A stretch of DNA of 64,000 bases from Candidatus Methylomirabilota bacterium. Lineage in GTDB: Bacteria > Methylomirabilota > Methylomirabilia > Methylomirabilales > Methylomirabilaceae. The notes beneath the pieces are model-generated. The model worked only from the letters and a program-made list of their open reading frames with translations, did no database searches and was not told the origin of the DNA. Location: contig JAGWQH010000097.1 in the NCBI GenBank assembly GCA_028870115.1, positions 1 to 64,000 on the forward strand, in the 5' to 3' direction. The position numbers and the translations under genes were made by a program. Below are positions 55,758 through 64,000 of this stretch, piece after piece (the first letter of the stretch is position 1; each line of letters starts with the position of its first letter).

Positions 55758-56960
55758 TCATCTCAATGCCTTTTCATAGATCCGGTAGCACTTGTAGGGT
55801 ATCCCTCCAATCATGGCAAGCATATTCCGCATCGGCATGTTGTCCTCCAGGATCCAGGACAGTTCGACCTCGCGAACTCCGCGCCTGATTCCATAGCCGC
55901 GCACGGCATCGATGAGCATAAAGGCGAGCGCAGTTCCCAGCGCGCTTCTTTGAAAATATTTGCGTACGCCCATCAGGACGACACGAGCCGTTGTCGGACG
56001 CTTGACTTTCAGCCGCCACAAGAGTTTGAGCCAGCCAAATGGTAACAAACGTCCGCGCAGATCGCCGATCGCCTCATTGAGATTCGGTAGAGCTACGATC
56101 ATGCCGGCCGGCGCCCCGTCTACTTCTGCAATTTGCACGCACTCGTCCTCCACCAGCAGTCGCAAGCTGTACCCCAAATGTCGGAACTCCTCCTCTGTGA
56201 AGGGAATGAAGCCCCAGTTTGCAGACCACGCATCCTCGTAGATCTCCTTGAGAATATGGAGCTCCTCGCTCATAGATGACCTGCGCAACGGTCTGATCCG
56301 AACACATCCGGCGGCTTTATTCACAGCGGCCTGCATAAGCGCGGGTGGCGTGAAATCAGTGGCAACGCGATAGGCCAGCAGATCCTTCGAGCCCTCGTAT
56401 CCCTCGGCCCTGATTCGATCGGCATAATAGGGGCGGGCATGGCCCATCATAATCATTGGAGGCGTGTCGTACCCCTTCACGAGCAGCCCGCACTCCTGGT
56501 TAATCGAGAGGTTAAATGGACCTCTGATGCGCAACATCCCCTGGTTGCGCAGCCAGCTTTCCGCTGTACTCAACAATGCGTGAAACGTCTCTGCCTCGTC
56601 CTCGGCTTCAAGCAAGCCGAAGAATCCGGTGGCATCCCGATGCCGCGCTTCATGTAATTCATCAATTTGGGCGCTGATCCGTCCGACCGGCCTGGTCCCG
56701 CGATAGGCGAGCCAGAAACGGCAGCGCGCGTGTGCGAAGTATGGGTTACGCCGCGAGAACTGCTCTCGTCGCTCGATCAGCAAGGGAGGGATCCATACGG
56801 GATCGTCGGCATAGACCGACCATGGGAGGTGAATGAATCGACGCAGATCCCGCGATCCATTTATCGGCTCGATGCGTATGGAATCGAGAGTTGCTCGCAC
56901 GGAAGGAGGCATCTCCTCAGGAAAGGTGGTGGAGTTCCGATCGGACATCACATCGCCCAC
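55758..56960 (-). CDS. cerS: GNAT-fold bacterial ceramide synthase (bCerS-like)
   Basis: 400 residues. The text FIHLPWSVYADDPVWIPPLLIERREQFSRRNPYFAHARCRFWLAYRG is characteristic of the acyltransferase that accompanies serine palmitoyltransferase in bacterial sphingolipid clusters, described in Caulobacter as the ceramide synthase. It would N-acylate a sphingoid base. A GNAT-like acyl-CoA fold follows (VGRISAQID, MIMMGHARPYY, VVLMGVRKYFQRSALGTALAF). It is divergent from the acyl-AMP ligase gene, and the 460-base gap is their shared regulatory region. Function is inferred from family and context. Confidence 0.75.
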   Translation of the reverse strand: MGDVMSDRNSTTFPEEMPPSVRATLDSIRIEPINGSRDLRRFIHLPWSVYADDPVWIPPLLIERREQFSRRNPYFAHARCRFWLAYRGTRPVGRISAQIDELHEARHRDATGFFGLLEAEDEAETFHALLSTAESWLRNQGMLRIRGPFNLSINQECGLLVKGYDTPPMIMMGHARPYYADRIRAEGYEGSKDLLAYRVATDFTPPALMQAAVNKAAGCVRIRPLRRSSMSEELHILKEIYEDAWSANWGFIPFTEEEFRHLGYSLRLLVEDECVQIAEVDGAPAGMIVALPNLNEAIGDLRGRLLPFGWLKLLWRLKVKRPTTARVVLMGVRKYFQRSALGTALAFMLIDAVRGYGIRRGVREVELSWILEDNMPMRNMLAMIGGIPYKCYRIYEKALR

Positions 56961-57420
56961 GCAGGAGCCGCTTTATCACTTTTCAACAACTTGTATAGTC
57001 CTCTGTTTTTTTGTTGCACAAAACCCCTCAAGTCTTGTATATAATACGGGCTGACTTTTGGGAGTGGGGGTGGCAGGCAGTCGATGACTGCCTTTGATTG
57101 TTCCTATTATGCATGTTTAATGGTGGTATTCAATACATTATAGGCGCTTGATGAAACGGTACGACCGATGCCCCTACGCGCTTAGTCCATGGATCGGAGT
57201 GTTGCAACGGCTATCTGCTGTAGGCTTCGATACATTCGATACATCAGTTCCCTCCGGGAGGCTAGCGGCGGCAGTTTGCCGCTGTCGCTTTACATGCGTC
57301 GCTTGGCTTGTGGTATTGAGCCTGTTCTGCTCCTCTTGGCCAGTACGTGAAAGGTCTTGTCAGCGCTGAGGGGTGAGGTCATCAGGCAACTTCGCTTTGT
57401 GCACAGGGGGTGTAGCGGGA
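56961..57420. other. Divergent regulatory region of the ceramide cluster
   Basis: 460 bases. TATAAT at 57040-57045 (plus strand) is a possible -10. The inverted repeat AGGCAGTC-GAT-GACTGCCT lies at 57075-57093. A rightward frame at 57148-57369 has no domain and no clear ribosome-binding site, so it is not called. Confidence 0.4.
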
Positions 57421-59247
57421 ATGGTAACAGGACCGACGCCGACTGAGAATACTCTGCCGCTTCGGGTCACTGGCTTTTCTACGCTGGCCGAGGCGCTGGA
57501 CTATGCAGCCGGGGGAGAGACTGGATGTAATTTTTACGGGGACCGAGGTGAGCTGTACGCAGTCCTGCCGTATGCTGATCTTCGAGAGCAGGCGCGATTG
57601 CTGGCGCGACGCCTTATGAGCCTGCGACTCGAGCGAGGTGCTCGCGTGGCAATCGTCGCGGATACCGGTCCGGATTTTCAGCGCTTCTTTTTTGCGTGTC
57701 AGTACGCCGGCTTGGTGCCCGTTCCGCTGTCGGCTTCGCTCCTGATAAGCGGTCGTAAGCGATATGTTACCCAACTTCGGGCGCTTCTCGCGAACTGCCG
57801 GCCCTCCGTCGCGATGGCTCCACCTGAATTCTTCCCATTCCTGAGCGAGGCTGCCGACGGTCTCGAGTTGGACCATATCGGCACGGCAGAAAGCTTTGAT
57901 CGCCTGCCTGAAGCCCTGGGGGAGTTGGAGTCCTTGCGTCCTGCCGAGATGGCCTATCTTCAATACACCTCGGGAAGCACTCGGTTTCCCCGCGGGGTGA
58001 TGATTTCCCAGACCGCAGTACTCGCCAACCTGGAGGGAATCCTCACACAGGGTCTCAAGATTCGCCCGGGAGATCGCGCGGTATCCTGGCTGCCTTTTTA
58101 TCACGATATGGGGCTTGTGGGGTTCGTGCTTGCGCCGATGGTGTGCCAGGTCTCCGTAGATTATTTGAAAACGCAGTCGTTTGCCATGCGACCCCGGTTG
58201 TGGCTGTCGCTGATGACGCAGGCGAAGGCTACCATTTCATTCAGCCCATCCTTTGGGTATGAGATGTGTGCGAGGCGTCTCAGGCGGGATGAGGCCAGCA
58301 GGTTTGACCTCAGCGCGTGGCGGGCCGCGGGCGTAGGCGCTGAAACAATTCGGCCCGGTGTCTTAAAGGAATTTGCAGAAGTACTCGCGCCCAGTGGGTT
58401 CAAGTCCAGCGCATTTGTGGCCTGCTATGGAATGGCTGAAGCCTCCCTTGCTGTAAGTTTTGCGCCAACAGATAAGGGTATCGCCATTGATCAGGTAGAC
58501 CAGACCCTTTTGTCCAAGTGCGGGGTGGCATCTCCTCTAAACGGGTGTGAGTTCAGATCGGACTCAGACAAGATAAACATAAGCCGATTTGTCAATTGCG
58601 GCGCCCCGCTGTCTGGAATTCAAGTTGAGGTGCGAGGCGAACAGGGCCATGTTCTACCCGAACGCCACGCGGGCGTAATTTTCGTGCGAGGCGCCAATAT
58701 GACGTCCGGCTATTTCGGCGATCCCGAGAAAACCCGAAAGGTCTTGTCCTCAGATGGATGGCTCGACACAGGGGACCTCGGATATCTCGTGAAAGGCAGC
58801 CTTGTCATCATTGGCCGAAAGAAAGATGTCATTATCGTGCATGGTCGAAACATCTGGCCTCAGGATTTGGAGCATCTCGCCGAGGAGTTGCCGGAGGTCA
58901 GACCGGGCGACGCATGCGCGTTCTCGGTAGAGGCCCCCGACCGGACCGAGATGGCCGTGATGGTCGTCCACTGCCGGGAGCTGGATGCTGCCAAACAAGC
59001 CGATTTTATCCGCCGGTTGCAGGGGGTGATCCGCGAGTATTTCGCGCTCGACTGTTTCGTCGAACTCGTTCCTCCCCGTACCCTGCCGCGCACATCCTCC
59101 GGGAAGCTTTCCCGTTCAAAGACCCGGGAAGAATTTCTGGCCCGCAATAACGTAGTCCAGTTCTTCCACAGCCGAAACGGATCCGCCGAGACTCGTCTAC
59201 AGCAACCCCGCCGGCAAGCGGACCCATGCGGGACGTTGTTGCGTTAA
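57421..59247 (+). CDS. Fatty acyl-AMP ligase (AasR-like)
   Basis: 608 residues from the ATG at 57421, after AGGGGG at ten bases; a GTG 48 bases upstream is possible. An ANL superfamily enzyme: LQYTSGSTRFPRGVMISQ (P-loop), SWLPFYHDMGLVGF (typical of FAAL proteins), CYGMAEASLAVSF, DTGDLGYLVKGSLVIIGRKKDVIIVHGRNIWPQDLE, and the C-terminal lysine in RTSSGKLSRSK. It would load a fatty acid onto the small acyl carrier protein downstream. It overlaps the reductase gene by 22 bases. The same set of gene families surrounds spt in Caulobacter sphingolipid loci. Confidence 0.85.
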   Translation: MVTGPTPTENTLPLRVTGFSTLAEALDYAAGGETGCNFYGDRGELYAVLPYADLREQARLLARRLMSLRLERGARVAIVADTGPDFQRFFFACQYAGLVPVPLSASLLISGRKRYVTQLRALLANCRPSVAMAPPEFFPFLSEAADGLELDHIGTAESFDRLPEALGELESLRPAEMAYLQYTSGSTRFPRGVMISQTAVLANLEGILTQGLKIRPGDRAVSWLPFYHDMGLVGFVLAPMVCQVSVDYLKTQSFAMRPRLWLSLMTQAKATISFSPSFGYEMCARRLRRDEASRFDLSAWRAAGVGAETIRPGVLKEFAEVLAPSGFKSSAFVACYGMAEASLAVSFAPTDKGIAIDQVDQTLLSKCGVASPLNGCEFRSDSDKINISRFVNCGAPLSGIQVEVRGEQGHVLPERHAGVIFVRGANMTSGYFGDPEKTRKVLSSDGWLDTGDLGYLVKGSLVIIGRKKDVIIVHGRNIWPQDLEHLAEELPEVRPGDACAFSVEAPDRTEMAVMVVHCRELDAAKQADFIRRLQGVIREYFALDCFVELVPPRTLPRTSSGKLSRSKTREEFLARNNVVQFFHSRNGSAETRLQQPRRQADPCGTLLR

Positions 59248-60179
59248 CGGGGGCGACGGGATTCATTGGGAGCGCTGTAGCCCGAAGACTGATACAAGGA
59301 GGATGGCGGGTACGCGCGCTACGCCGTTCACCGTCTCTGACAGCCCGCCTTGCGAGCACTCCGCTTCAGTGGGTTCTGGGCACATTCGAAGATCGCGATT
59401 GCCTCGAAAACCTAGTGGGCGACGCGGTTGCTGTGGTCCATTGCGCAGGGGCGGTGCGCGGGATCACCAAGGCCGACTTTTACCCAGCGAACGTTGAGGC
59501 GGTCTCGCGGCTGGCCCATATTGCCGCCAGCCGAAGCCCCGTACCCCGATTTCTGCTGATATCATCATTGGCGGCTCGAGAGCCGGAGTTATCGCCCTAC
59601 GCAGCCAGCAAGCGGATGGGAGAACTCGCCCTATCCGCGGCCGCAGATCGACTTCCGTGGACCGCGCTACGCCCTCCAGTGGTCTATGGCCCAGAAGACC
59701 GGGCGATGCGTCCCCTGCTTCGCCTGATGCTGCACGGGATCGCCCCCATACTGGGTCGAAAAGACGCCAGATTCTCCTTACTTTACGTGGAAGACCTGGC
59801 AGAGGCGGTGATACAGTGGTTGATAAGCAACATCCGAGAGAAACGCCCTTTCGAGTTGGATGATGGGCATCCCAATGGGTATGCTTGGCATGAGGTTGTC
59901 GAAACCTTCCAGCAGCTTCGGGGAAAACAGGTGATCCATTTCCAGGTGCCGGAGCTGATCCTGAATGTCGTCGCGACGCTCAACAAGATGGTGGCATCTG
60001 TGATAGACTACGCACCGATGTTCACCCCAGGGAAGGTGCGAGAGTTTAGACACCAGAGCTGGATTTGCGATAACGCTCCGTTCTGCCAGGTCGCCAACTG
60101 GACGCCAAAGGTGCGTTTGGAAGAAGGTCTGCGGCTCACTCTTGGTCTCCCGTTGCCCGGGCAAGAGGTAGGCGCATAA
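59226..60179 (+). CDS. cerR: NAD-dependent epimerase/reductase, CerR-like
   Basis: 317 residues of the extended SDR family. The nucleotide-binding motif TGATGFIGSAVARRL opens the protein; the catalytic pair lies in SPYAASKRMGE (Y-x3-K). Acceptor and C-terminal segments are intact (RFSLLYVEDLAEAV). CerR proteins reduce the keto group of the sphingoid base or ceramide. It is placed between the acyl-AMP ligase and acyl carrier protein, the order found in bacterial ceramide clusters. Confidence 0.82.
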   Translation: MRDVVALTGATGFIGSAVARRLIQGGWRVRALRRSPSLTARLASTPLQWVLGTFEDRDCLENLVGDAVAVVHCAGAVRGITKADFYPANVEAVSRLAHIAASRSPVPRFLLISSLAAREPELSPYAASKRMGELALSAAADRLPWTALRPPVVYGPEDRAMRPLLRLMLHGIAPILGRKDARFSLLYVEDLAEAVIQWLISNIREKRPFELDDGHPNGYAWHEVVETFQQLRGKQVIHFQVPELILNVVATLNKMVASVIDYAPMFTPGKVREFRHQSWICDNAPFCQVANWTPKVRLEEGLRLTLGLPLPGQEVGA

Positions 60180-60206
60180 CCCGATTCATATCACGCTGAC
60201 TCACAG

Positions 60207-60455
60207 ATGGCTCACTACGAAGCGATACTTCCGCAACTCTACGAGATCCTACGGCCACATGGACAGGACGGACAGACCCTTTCGGAGGGGACAGAGCTCG
60301 TAGCCGATCTCGATCTCGATTCGTTGAAGGTCATGGAGTTGCTGCTTGAGGTAGAGGAACGGTTTGATATCTCCATTCCTTTAAACATCGTCCCGGACTT
60401 ACGGACCATCGGGGATTTCGCCAGGCAGATCGAGCAACTCATGGAGCATAAGTGA
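60207..60455 (+). CDS. Acyl carrier protein (AcpR-like)
   Basis: 82 residues. The phosphopantetheine site DLDLDSLKVMELLLEVEERF has S39. This dedicated carrier probably presents the acyl chain from the ligase to serine palmitoyltransferase or to the ceramide synthase. The gene overlaps spt by four bases (GTGA). Confidence 0.9.
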   Translation: MAHYEAILPQLYEILRPHGQDGQTLSEGTELVADLDLDSLKVMELLLEVEERFDISIPLNIVPDLRTIGDFARQIEQLMEHK

Positions 60456-61642
60456 CAGCCCTTCTGGACAAGTTTCGACAACTCGCCGACGCTCGTGAGG
60501 CGTTGACTCAATCGAGCCAAGATCCCTTTCGGGTGACGATCGAGCGCCTCTTGTCGCCAACCGAGGCCATCGTGAACGGCCGTCCAATGATCCTGGCAGG
60601 GACAAACAACTACCTCGGTTTAACGTTCGACCCTCAGTGTATAGCGGCGGCGGTCCAAGCCGTGCAAGCGCAGGGAACGGGCACGACCGGATCCAGAATG
60701 GCGAATGGCAGTTTCAGTGGACACCTGGCATTAGAGAAAGAGCTGGCGGAGTTTTATGGGCGCCAGCGGTGTGATGTCTTCTCAACCGGCTACCTGGCCA
60801 ATCTGGGCATCATTTCGGCCCTCGCCGGCCCTGGAGATGTGATCCTGATCGATGCCGATTGTCATGCGAGCATCTATGATGGCTGCCGGATGAGCGGGGC
60901 GGAGGTCATTCGATTTCGTCACAACGATACCGCCGATCTCCATAAGCGCCTCACACGTCTGGGGAGGCGTTGCGTCAATACGCTCATCATCGCGGAAGGC
61001 CTCTACAGCATGTTGGGGGATCGAGCGGCGCTGGCGGAGATAACGACCTTGAAGCAGGAGCATGGCGCTTATCTGCTCCTGGATGAGGCCCACTCGCTTG
61101 GGGTCTTGGGAGAGCGGGGCCGCGGGCGTGCCGAGGAGGCCGGCGCCGAGGACAGCGTCGATTTTATCGTCGGGACCTTCAGTAAGAGCCTGGGTGCCAC
61201 CGGAGGGTTCTGTGTCTCGGATCATCCAGCGATGGAACTGGTCCGGTATGCCAGCCGCCCGTATATCTTCACCGCATCCCTATGTCCGTCGGTTGTCGCC
61301 TCCACAAGGGCTGCCCTGCTAAGACTCCGAACGGAACCCGAACTGCGTCTGAAGCTCTGGACCAATGCGCGGCGGTTGTATGACTCGCTGAAGGATTTGG
61401 GATTCAGGCTGGGTCCGGAACCCAGTCCGATCATCGCAGTTCGATTCGGACAGGCAGAAAACACGATCGCCTTCTGGAACGGTCTGTTCCGTCAAGACGT
61501 GTACGTGAACATGATCCTGCCACCGGCGGCCCCAGACGGCGGGAGCCTGCTCCGGTGTAGCGTGAGCGCGGCGCATACCCCTGACCAGATCGACCGCATT
61601 TCGAAAGCCTTTGCGTCCGTGAAGGCAGCCTTCTCTTCGTAA
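60452..61642 (+). CDS. spt: Serine palmitoyltransferase (alpha-oxoamine synthase)
   Basis: 396 residues from a GTG start. A PLP-dependent alpha-oxoamine synthase: H138 in DADCHASIYDG stacks on PLP, D211/H214 in DEAHSLG, and the Schiff-base lysine K245 in GTFSKSLGATGG. The family includes KBL, AONS and ALAS. Coupling to a dedicated acyl carrier protein, acyl ligase and CerR-like reductase makes serine palmitoyltransferase the best call; the reaction joins serine to an acyl chain to give 3-ketosphinganine. Confidence 0.87.
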   Translation: MTALLDKFRQLADAREALTQSSQDPFRVTIERLLSPTEAIVNGRPMILAGTNNYLGLTFDPQCIAAAVQAVQAQGTGTTGSRMANGSFSGHLALEKELAEFYGRQRCDVFSTGYLANLGIISALAGPGDVILIDADCHASIYDGCRMSGAEVIRFRHNDTADLHKRLTRLGRRCVNTLIIAEGLYSMLGDRAALAEITTLKQEHGAYLLLDEAHSLGVLGERGRGRAEEAGAEDSVDFIVGTFSKSLGATGGFCVSDHPAMELVRYASRPYIFTASLCPSVVASTRAALLRLRTEPELRLKLWTNARRLYDSLKDLGFRLGPEPSPIIAVRFGQAENTIAFWNGLFRQDVYVNMILPPAAPDGGSLLRCSVSAAHTPDQIDRISKAFASVKAAFSS

Positions 61643-61796
61643 CGCCGCAGAAGGTTCGGTGCAGTCGTAGAGCCGACCAATCGTAACAGTGACCTCACGA
61701 TTCGCTCTCCTGCAGGCGCAGCGGGATCAGTGGGATTTCCACGACGGTGAACCCGTGTGGCCATAAGGTTGGGCGCTCAACTGATTTGGAGCACAG

Positions 61797-63863
61797 ATGT
61801 GCGGCATTGCCGGATTTCTTGACGCGCGCGGCGCGTTAGACGCCGAGCGCTTGGCGGCGACAGGCGCGGCGATGGCGGCGACCCTGCGCCACCGGGGACC
61901 TGATGATTCCGGCGTCTGGATCGATCCGGCGGCAGGAATCTCGTTGGCGCACCAGCGGCTCGCCATCCTCGACCTCTCGCCCGCGGGGCGGCAGCCGATA
62001 GTGTCCTCATGCGGGCGTCTTGTCCTCACCTATAACGGTGAGATCTACAATCACGCTGAGCTCCGGCGCGAGCTCGAGGCCCGCGGCCGGCGCTTTCGCG
62101 GCCACTGCGATAGCGAGGTCCTTGCCGAGGCGTGCGCAGAGTGGGGAGTCGAACCCGCGCTTGGGCGGCTTAACGGCATGTTCGCCTTTGCCGTGTGGGA
62201 CCGAGTAGCGCGGACGCTTGTGCTGGCGCGTGATCGAGTCGGCATCAAGCCGCTCTACTGGGCACGATTTGGTAACCTGTTCATGTTCGGCTCTGAGCTC
62301 AAGGCGTTGCGCGCGCATGCCGGCTGGGCTCCTGAGATCGATCGAGACAGTCTTGCTGCCTTCGTTCGCTGCAGCTACGTACCGACGCCATACAGTATCT
62401 ATTGCGGCGTCTTCAAGCTGCCGCCCGGTCACCTCCTCATGCTACCCTATGCTGACGCACCAGAGATCCATCCCTACTGGGATGCACGAGAGGTCGCTGC
62501 TGCGGCCGCCGCCAACCGTCTCGACGTCAGCGAGGCGGAGGCCGTCGACGGCCTCGAATCTCTGCTGCGCGATGCCGTCGGCCGTCACATGGCGGCCGAC
62601 GTACCGCTGGGCGCCTTCCTCTCCGGCGGAATCGATTCGTCTGTGGTCGCGGCCCTGATGCAGGCGCAGAGCAGCCGTCCGATCAACACCTACACGATCG
62701 GTTTCGCGGAGCCGCGCTACAATGAGGCGCGCCACGCCCGTGAGGTGGCGGCGCATCTCGGCACCGCGCATACCGAACTGTACGTCGCGCCCGAACAGGC
62801 CTTAGCGATCATCCCCGAGCTGCCGCGCTGGTACGACGAGCCGTTCGCCGACAGTTCCCAGATCCCGACCCTGCTCCTCTCGGAGCTGACCCGGCGGCAT
62901 GTCACCGTGGCGCTCTCAGGCGACGGTGGCGACGAACTGCTCGGAGGCTATACAAGCTACTACAAGGCATGGGCCCTTGCACAGGCTGGCCGGTATCTCC
63001 CCATGCCGCTGCGAGGCGCCACAGCGGGCGCCACAACGGCTGCCGCAGAGTGGATCCTGGCAGGGGGCGCGATGCTGTCCGGCGTTCTCCCGGTCTCCCT
63101 CCGCCATAAGCTTTCGCTCAATCGGAGGAGTGTGCTGACACACACCTTCGTGGGGGCAACTGAGAGCGACCTCTATCGTCAGGTAGTCTGCCCGCTTGAG
63201 GACTCGGCCGCTGTCATGTCCGGCGCCCGTGAACGGCCGGATCTCCTGCAGGATGCGACGGCAGAAGCCACCTTGCCAGACTTTATGGAACGCATCGGCT
63301 TCCTCGATATGATGACACGCCTGCCGGACGGTATGCTGACCAAGGTGGATCGAGCGAGCATGGCATTCGGCCTTGAGGTTCGCGTGCCGCTGCTAGACCA
63401 TCGCGTCGTGGAATACGTCTGGCGCCTGGCGCCGGCACTCAAATATACGGACACCGGCGAGAATAAACGACTCTTGCGCAAGGTGCTTTACCGGTACGTT
63501 CCGCGGGCGCTGGTCGACCGCCCGAAAAGGGGCTTTGACGTGCCGGTCAAGGCGTGGCTTTGGGGTCCGTTACGGGCGTGGGCGGAAGAGCTGCTCGATG
63601 AACGGAGACTCGCCGAGGACGGCTTTTTCGACCCCACACTTGTCCGCGCACGCTGGCACGAACATCTTGCGGGAATGCATAACCGTGGGAAGTTGCTGTG
63701 GCGCGTCCTGATGTTCCAGCAGTGGCTGCGACATCAGGCGGCAGAGTCCGCAATCACGAGTGGCTGCCCAGGAGCATCCGGTATCGATCGTTCGGCGCCG
63801 CCTGAAGCGCCTACGGCTTTTCGGTTGCACGCTGAAGGTGGCTTCAGGAGCATCGTTGGCTAG
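61797..63863 (+). CDS. asnB: Asparagine synthase (glutamine-hydrolysing) family protein
   Basis: 688 residues. The class II amidotransferase domain starts MCGIAGFLD with nucleophile C2; RHRGPDDSG, RLAILDLSPAGRQPI, YNGEIYNH and DSEV follow. The synthase domain has LSGGIDSSVVAAL and SGDGGDELLGGYTSY. Members in surface-polysaccharide clusters often amidate sugars or peptides instead of making free asparagine. The C-terminal 40 residues have no family match. It precedes the Stealth gene by 20 bases. Confidence 0.9.
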   Translation: MCGIAGFLDARGALDAERLAATGAAMAATLRHRGPDDSGVWIDPAAGISLAHQRLAILDLSPAGRQPIVSSCGRLVLTYNGEIYNHAELRRELEARGRRFRGHCDSEVLAEACAEWGVEPALGRLNGMFAFAVWDRVARTLVLARDRVGIKPLYWARFGNLFMFGSELKALRAHAGWAPEIDRDSLAAFVRCSYVPTPYSIYCGVFKLPPGHLLMLPYADAPEIHPYWDAREVAAAAAANRLDVSEAEAVDGLESLLRDAVGRHMAADVPLGAFLSGGIDSSVVAALMQAQSSRPINTYTIGFAEPRYNEARHAREVAAHLGTAHTELYVAPEQALAIIPELPRWYDEPFADSSQIPTLLLSELTRRHVTVALSGDGGDELLGGYTSYYKAWALAQAGRYLPMPLRGATAGATTAAAEWILAGGAMLSGVLPVSLRHKLSLNRRSVLTHTFVGATESDLYRQVVCPLEDSAAVMSGARERPDLLQDATAEATLPDFMERIGFLDMMTRLPDGMLTKVDRASMAFGLEVRVPLLDHRVVEYVWRLAPALKYTDTGENKRLLRKVLYRYVPRALVDRPKRGFDVPVKAWLWGPLRAWAEELLDERRLAEDGFFDPTLVRARWHEHLAGMHNRGKLLWRVLMFQQWLRHQAAESAITSGCPGASGIDRSAPPEAPTAFRLHAEGGFRSIVG

Positions 63864-63882
63864 AGCGAAGGAGGTAGCATGA

Positions 63883-64000
63883 ATGCTAAACGACATCGAT
63901 CTGGTGTATTTATGGGTGGACTCAACAGATCCGGTATGGCAAGCCAAAAAAATTGAAGCGCTTCAAGCAATCGGTGGGCATACTCCGACCCCTTTTGCTG
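63883..64000 (+). CDS. Stealth-type phosphotransferase (N-terminal part, runs off right edge)
   Basis: An open frame of 39 codons from the ATG at 63883, after AAGGAGG at eight bases. It reads MLNDIDLVYLWVDSTDP, the conserved region 1 of Stealth proteins (DxVYxWVDxxDP). Stealth enzymes transfer hexose-1-phosphate in capsule and teichoic-acid-like polymers. It is truncated by the window, so CR2 to CR4 are not seen. Confidence 0.75.
   Translation, partial: MLNDIDLVYLWVDSTDPVWQAKKIEALQAIGGHTPTPFA

Noticed and set aside
57148-57369. A 73-codon frame upstream of the acyl-AMP ligase
   Set aside because: No ribosome-binding site and no domain; the stretch looks like the regulatory region of two divergent genes.

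Overview
The window looks like a chromosomal segment of a GC-rich Gram-negative bacterium. LptF and LptG, a Pal-type lipoprotein, an M48 protease, UbiE/UbiA quinone genes and a ceramide-type lipid cluster all point to an outer membrane. A Methylomirabilota (NC10)-like or similar lineage is my guess, but nothing in the window proves a taxon. There is no CRISPR array, rRNA, transposase or integrase gene in it. Two intact tRNAs are present, tRNA-Thr(CGT) and tRNA-Leu(CAG).

Region 1 (1-7934, minus strand) is the left-truncated part of an anti-phage locus. A DrmD-like SNF2 helicase lies upstream of a DUF1156-type adenine methylase that runs off the left edge. Two cargo units sit between them: a DUF4143 AAA ATPase, and an RloA-like ATPase with an RloB-like Toprim protein. 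The helicase 3' end and the methylase 5' end are repeated at the cargo borders, so this slot has been invaded more than once.

Region 2 (8015-13846) holds ubiA, ubiE, an M48 protease, a TPR protein and glgX. Region 3 (14050-22829) is sparse and odd: a papain-like protein, a V8-type serine protease, two large proteins of no recognised family, repeats, an attC-like palindrome and a sigma-54-type regulator with an altered receiver domain. Region 4 (23532-27718) has two tRNAs. A 2.7-kb island with HicAB and two HEPN-like proteins is bounded by a 50-bp repeat of the tRNA-Leu 3' end.

Region 5 (27893-47406) is mostly core genes: the xseA-xseB-ispA-tlyA-nadK-recN run (dxs missing from its usual place), a LOG protein, nth, a histidine kinase and receiver pair, an AttEFGH-like ABC operon, Pal, an ion antiporter, a metallophosphoesterase and lptFG.

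Region 6 (47707-64000) is probably a lipid and surface-glycan cluster. It has two CDP-alcohol phosphotransferases (one fused to a degenerate nucleotidyltransferase, both AT-rich), two pairs of duplicated glycosyltransferases, a separate nucleotidyltransferase, and the five genes of the bacterial ceramide pathway: a GNAT-type ceramide synthase, an acyl-AMP ligase, a CerR-like reductase, an acyl carrier protein and serine palmitoyltransferase. An asparagine synthase and the start of a Stealth phosphotransferase follow. The combination suggests a sphingolipid with a phosphodiester or glycan head group, which is inference.
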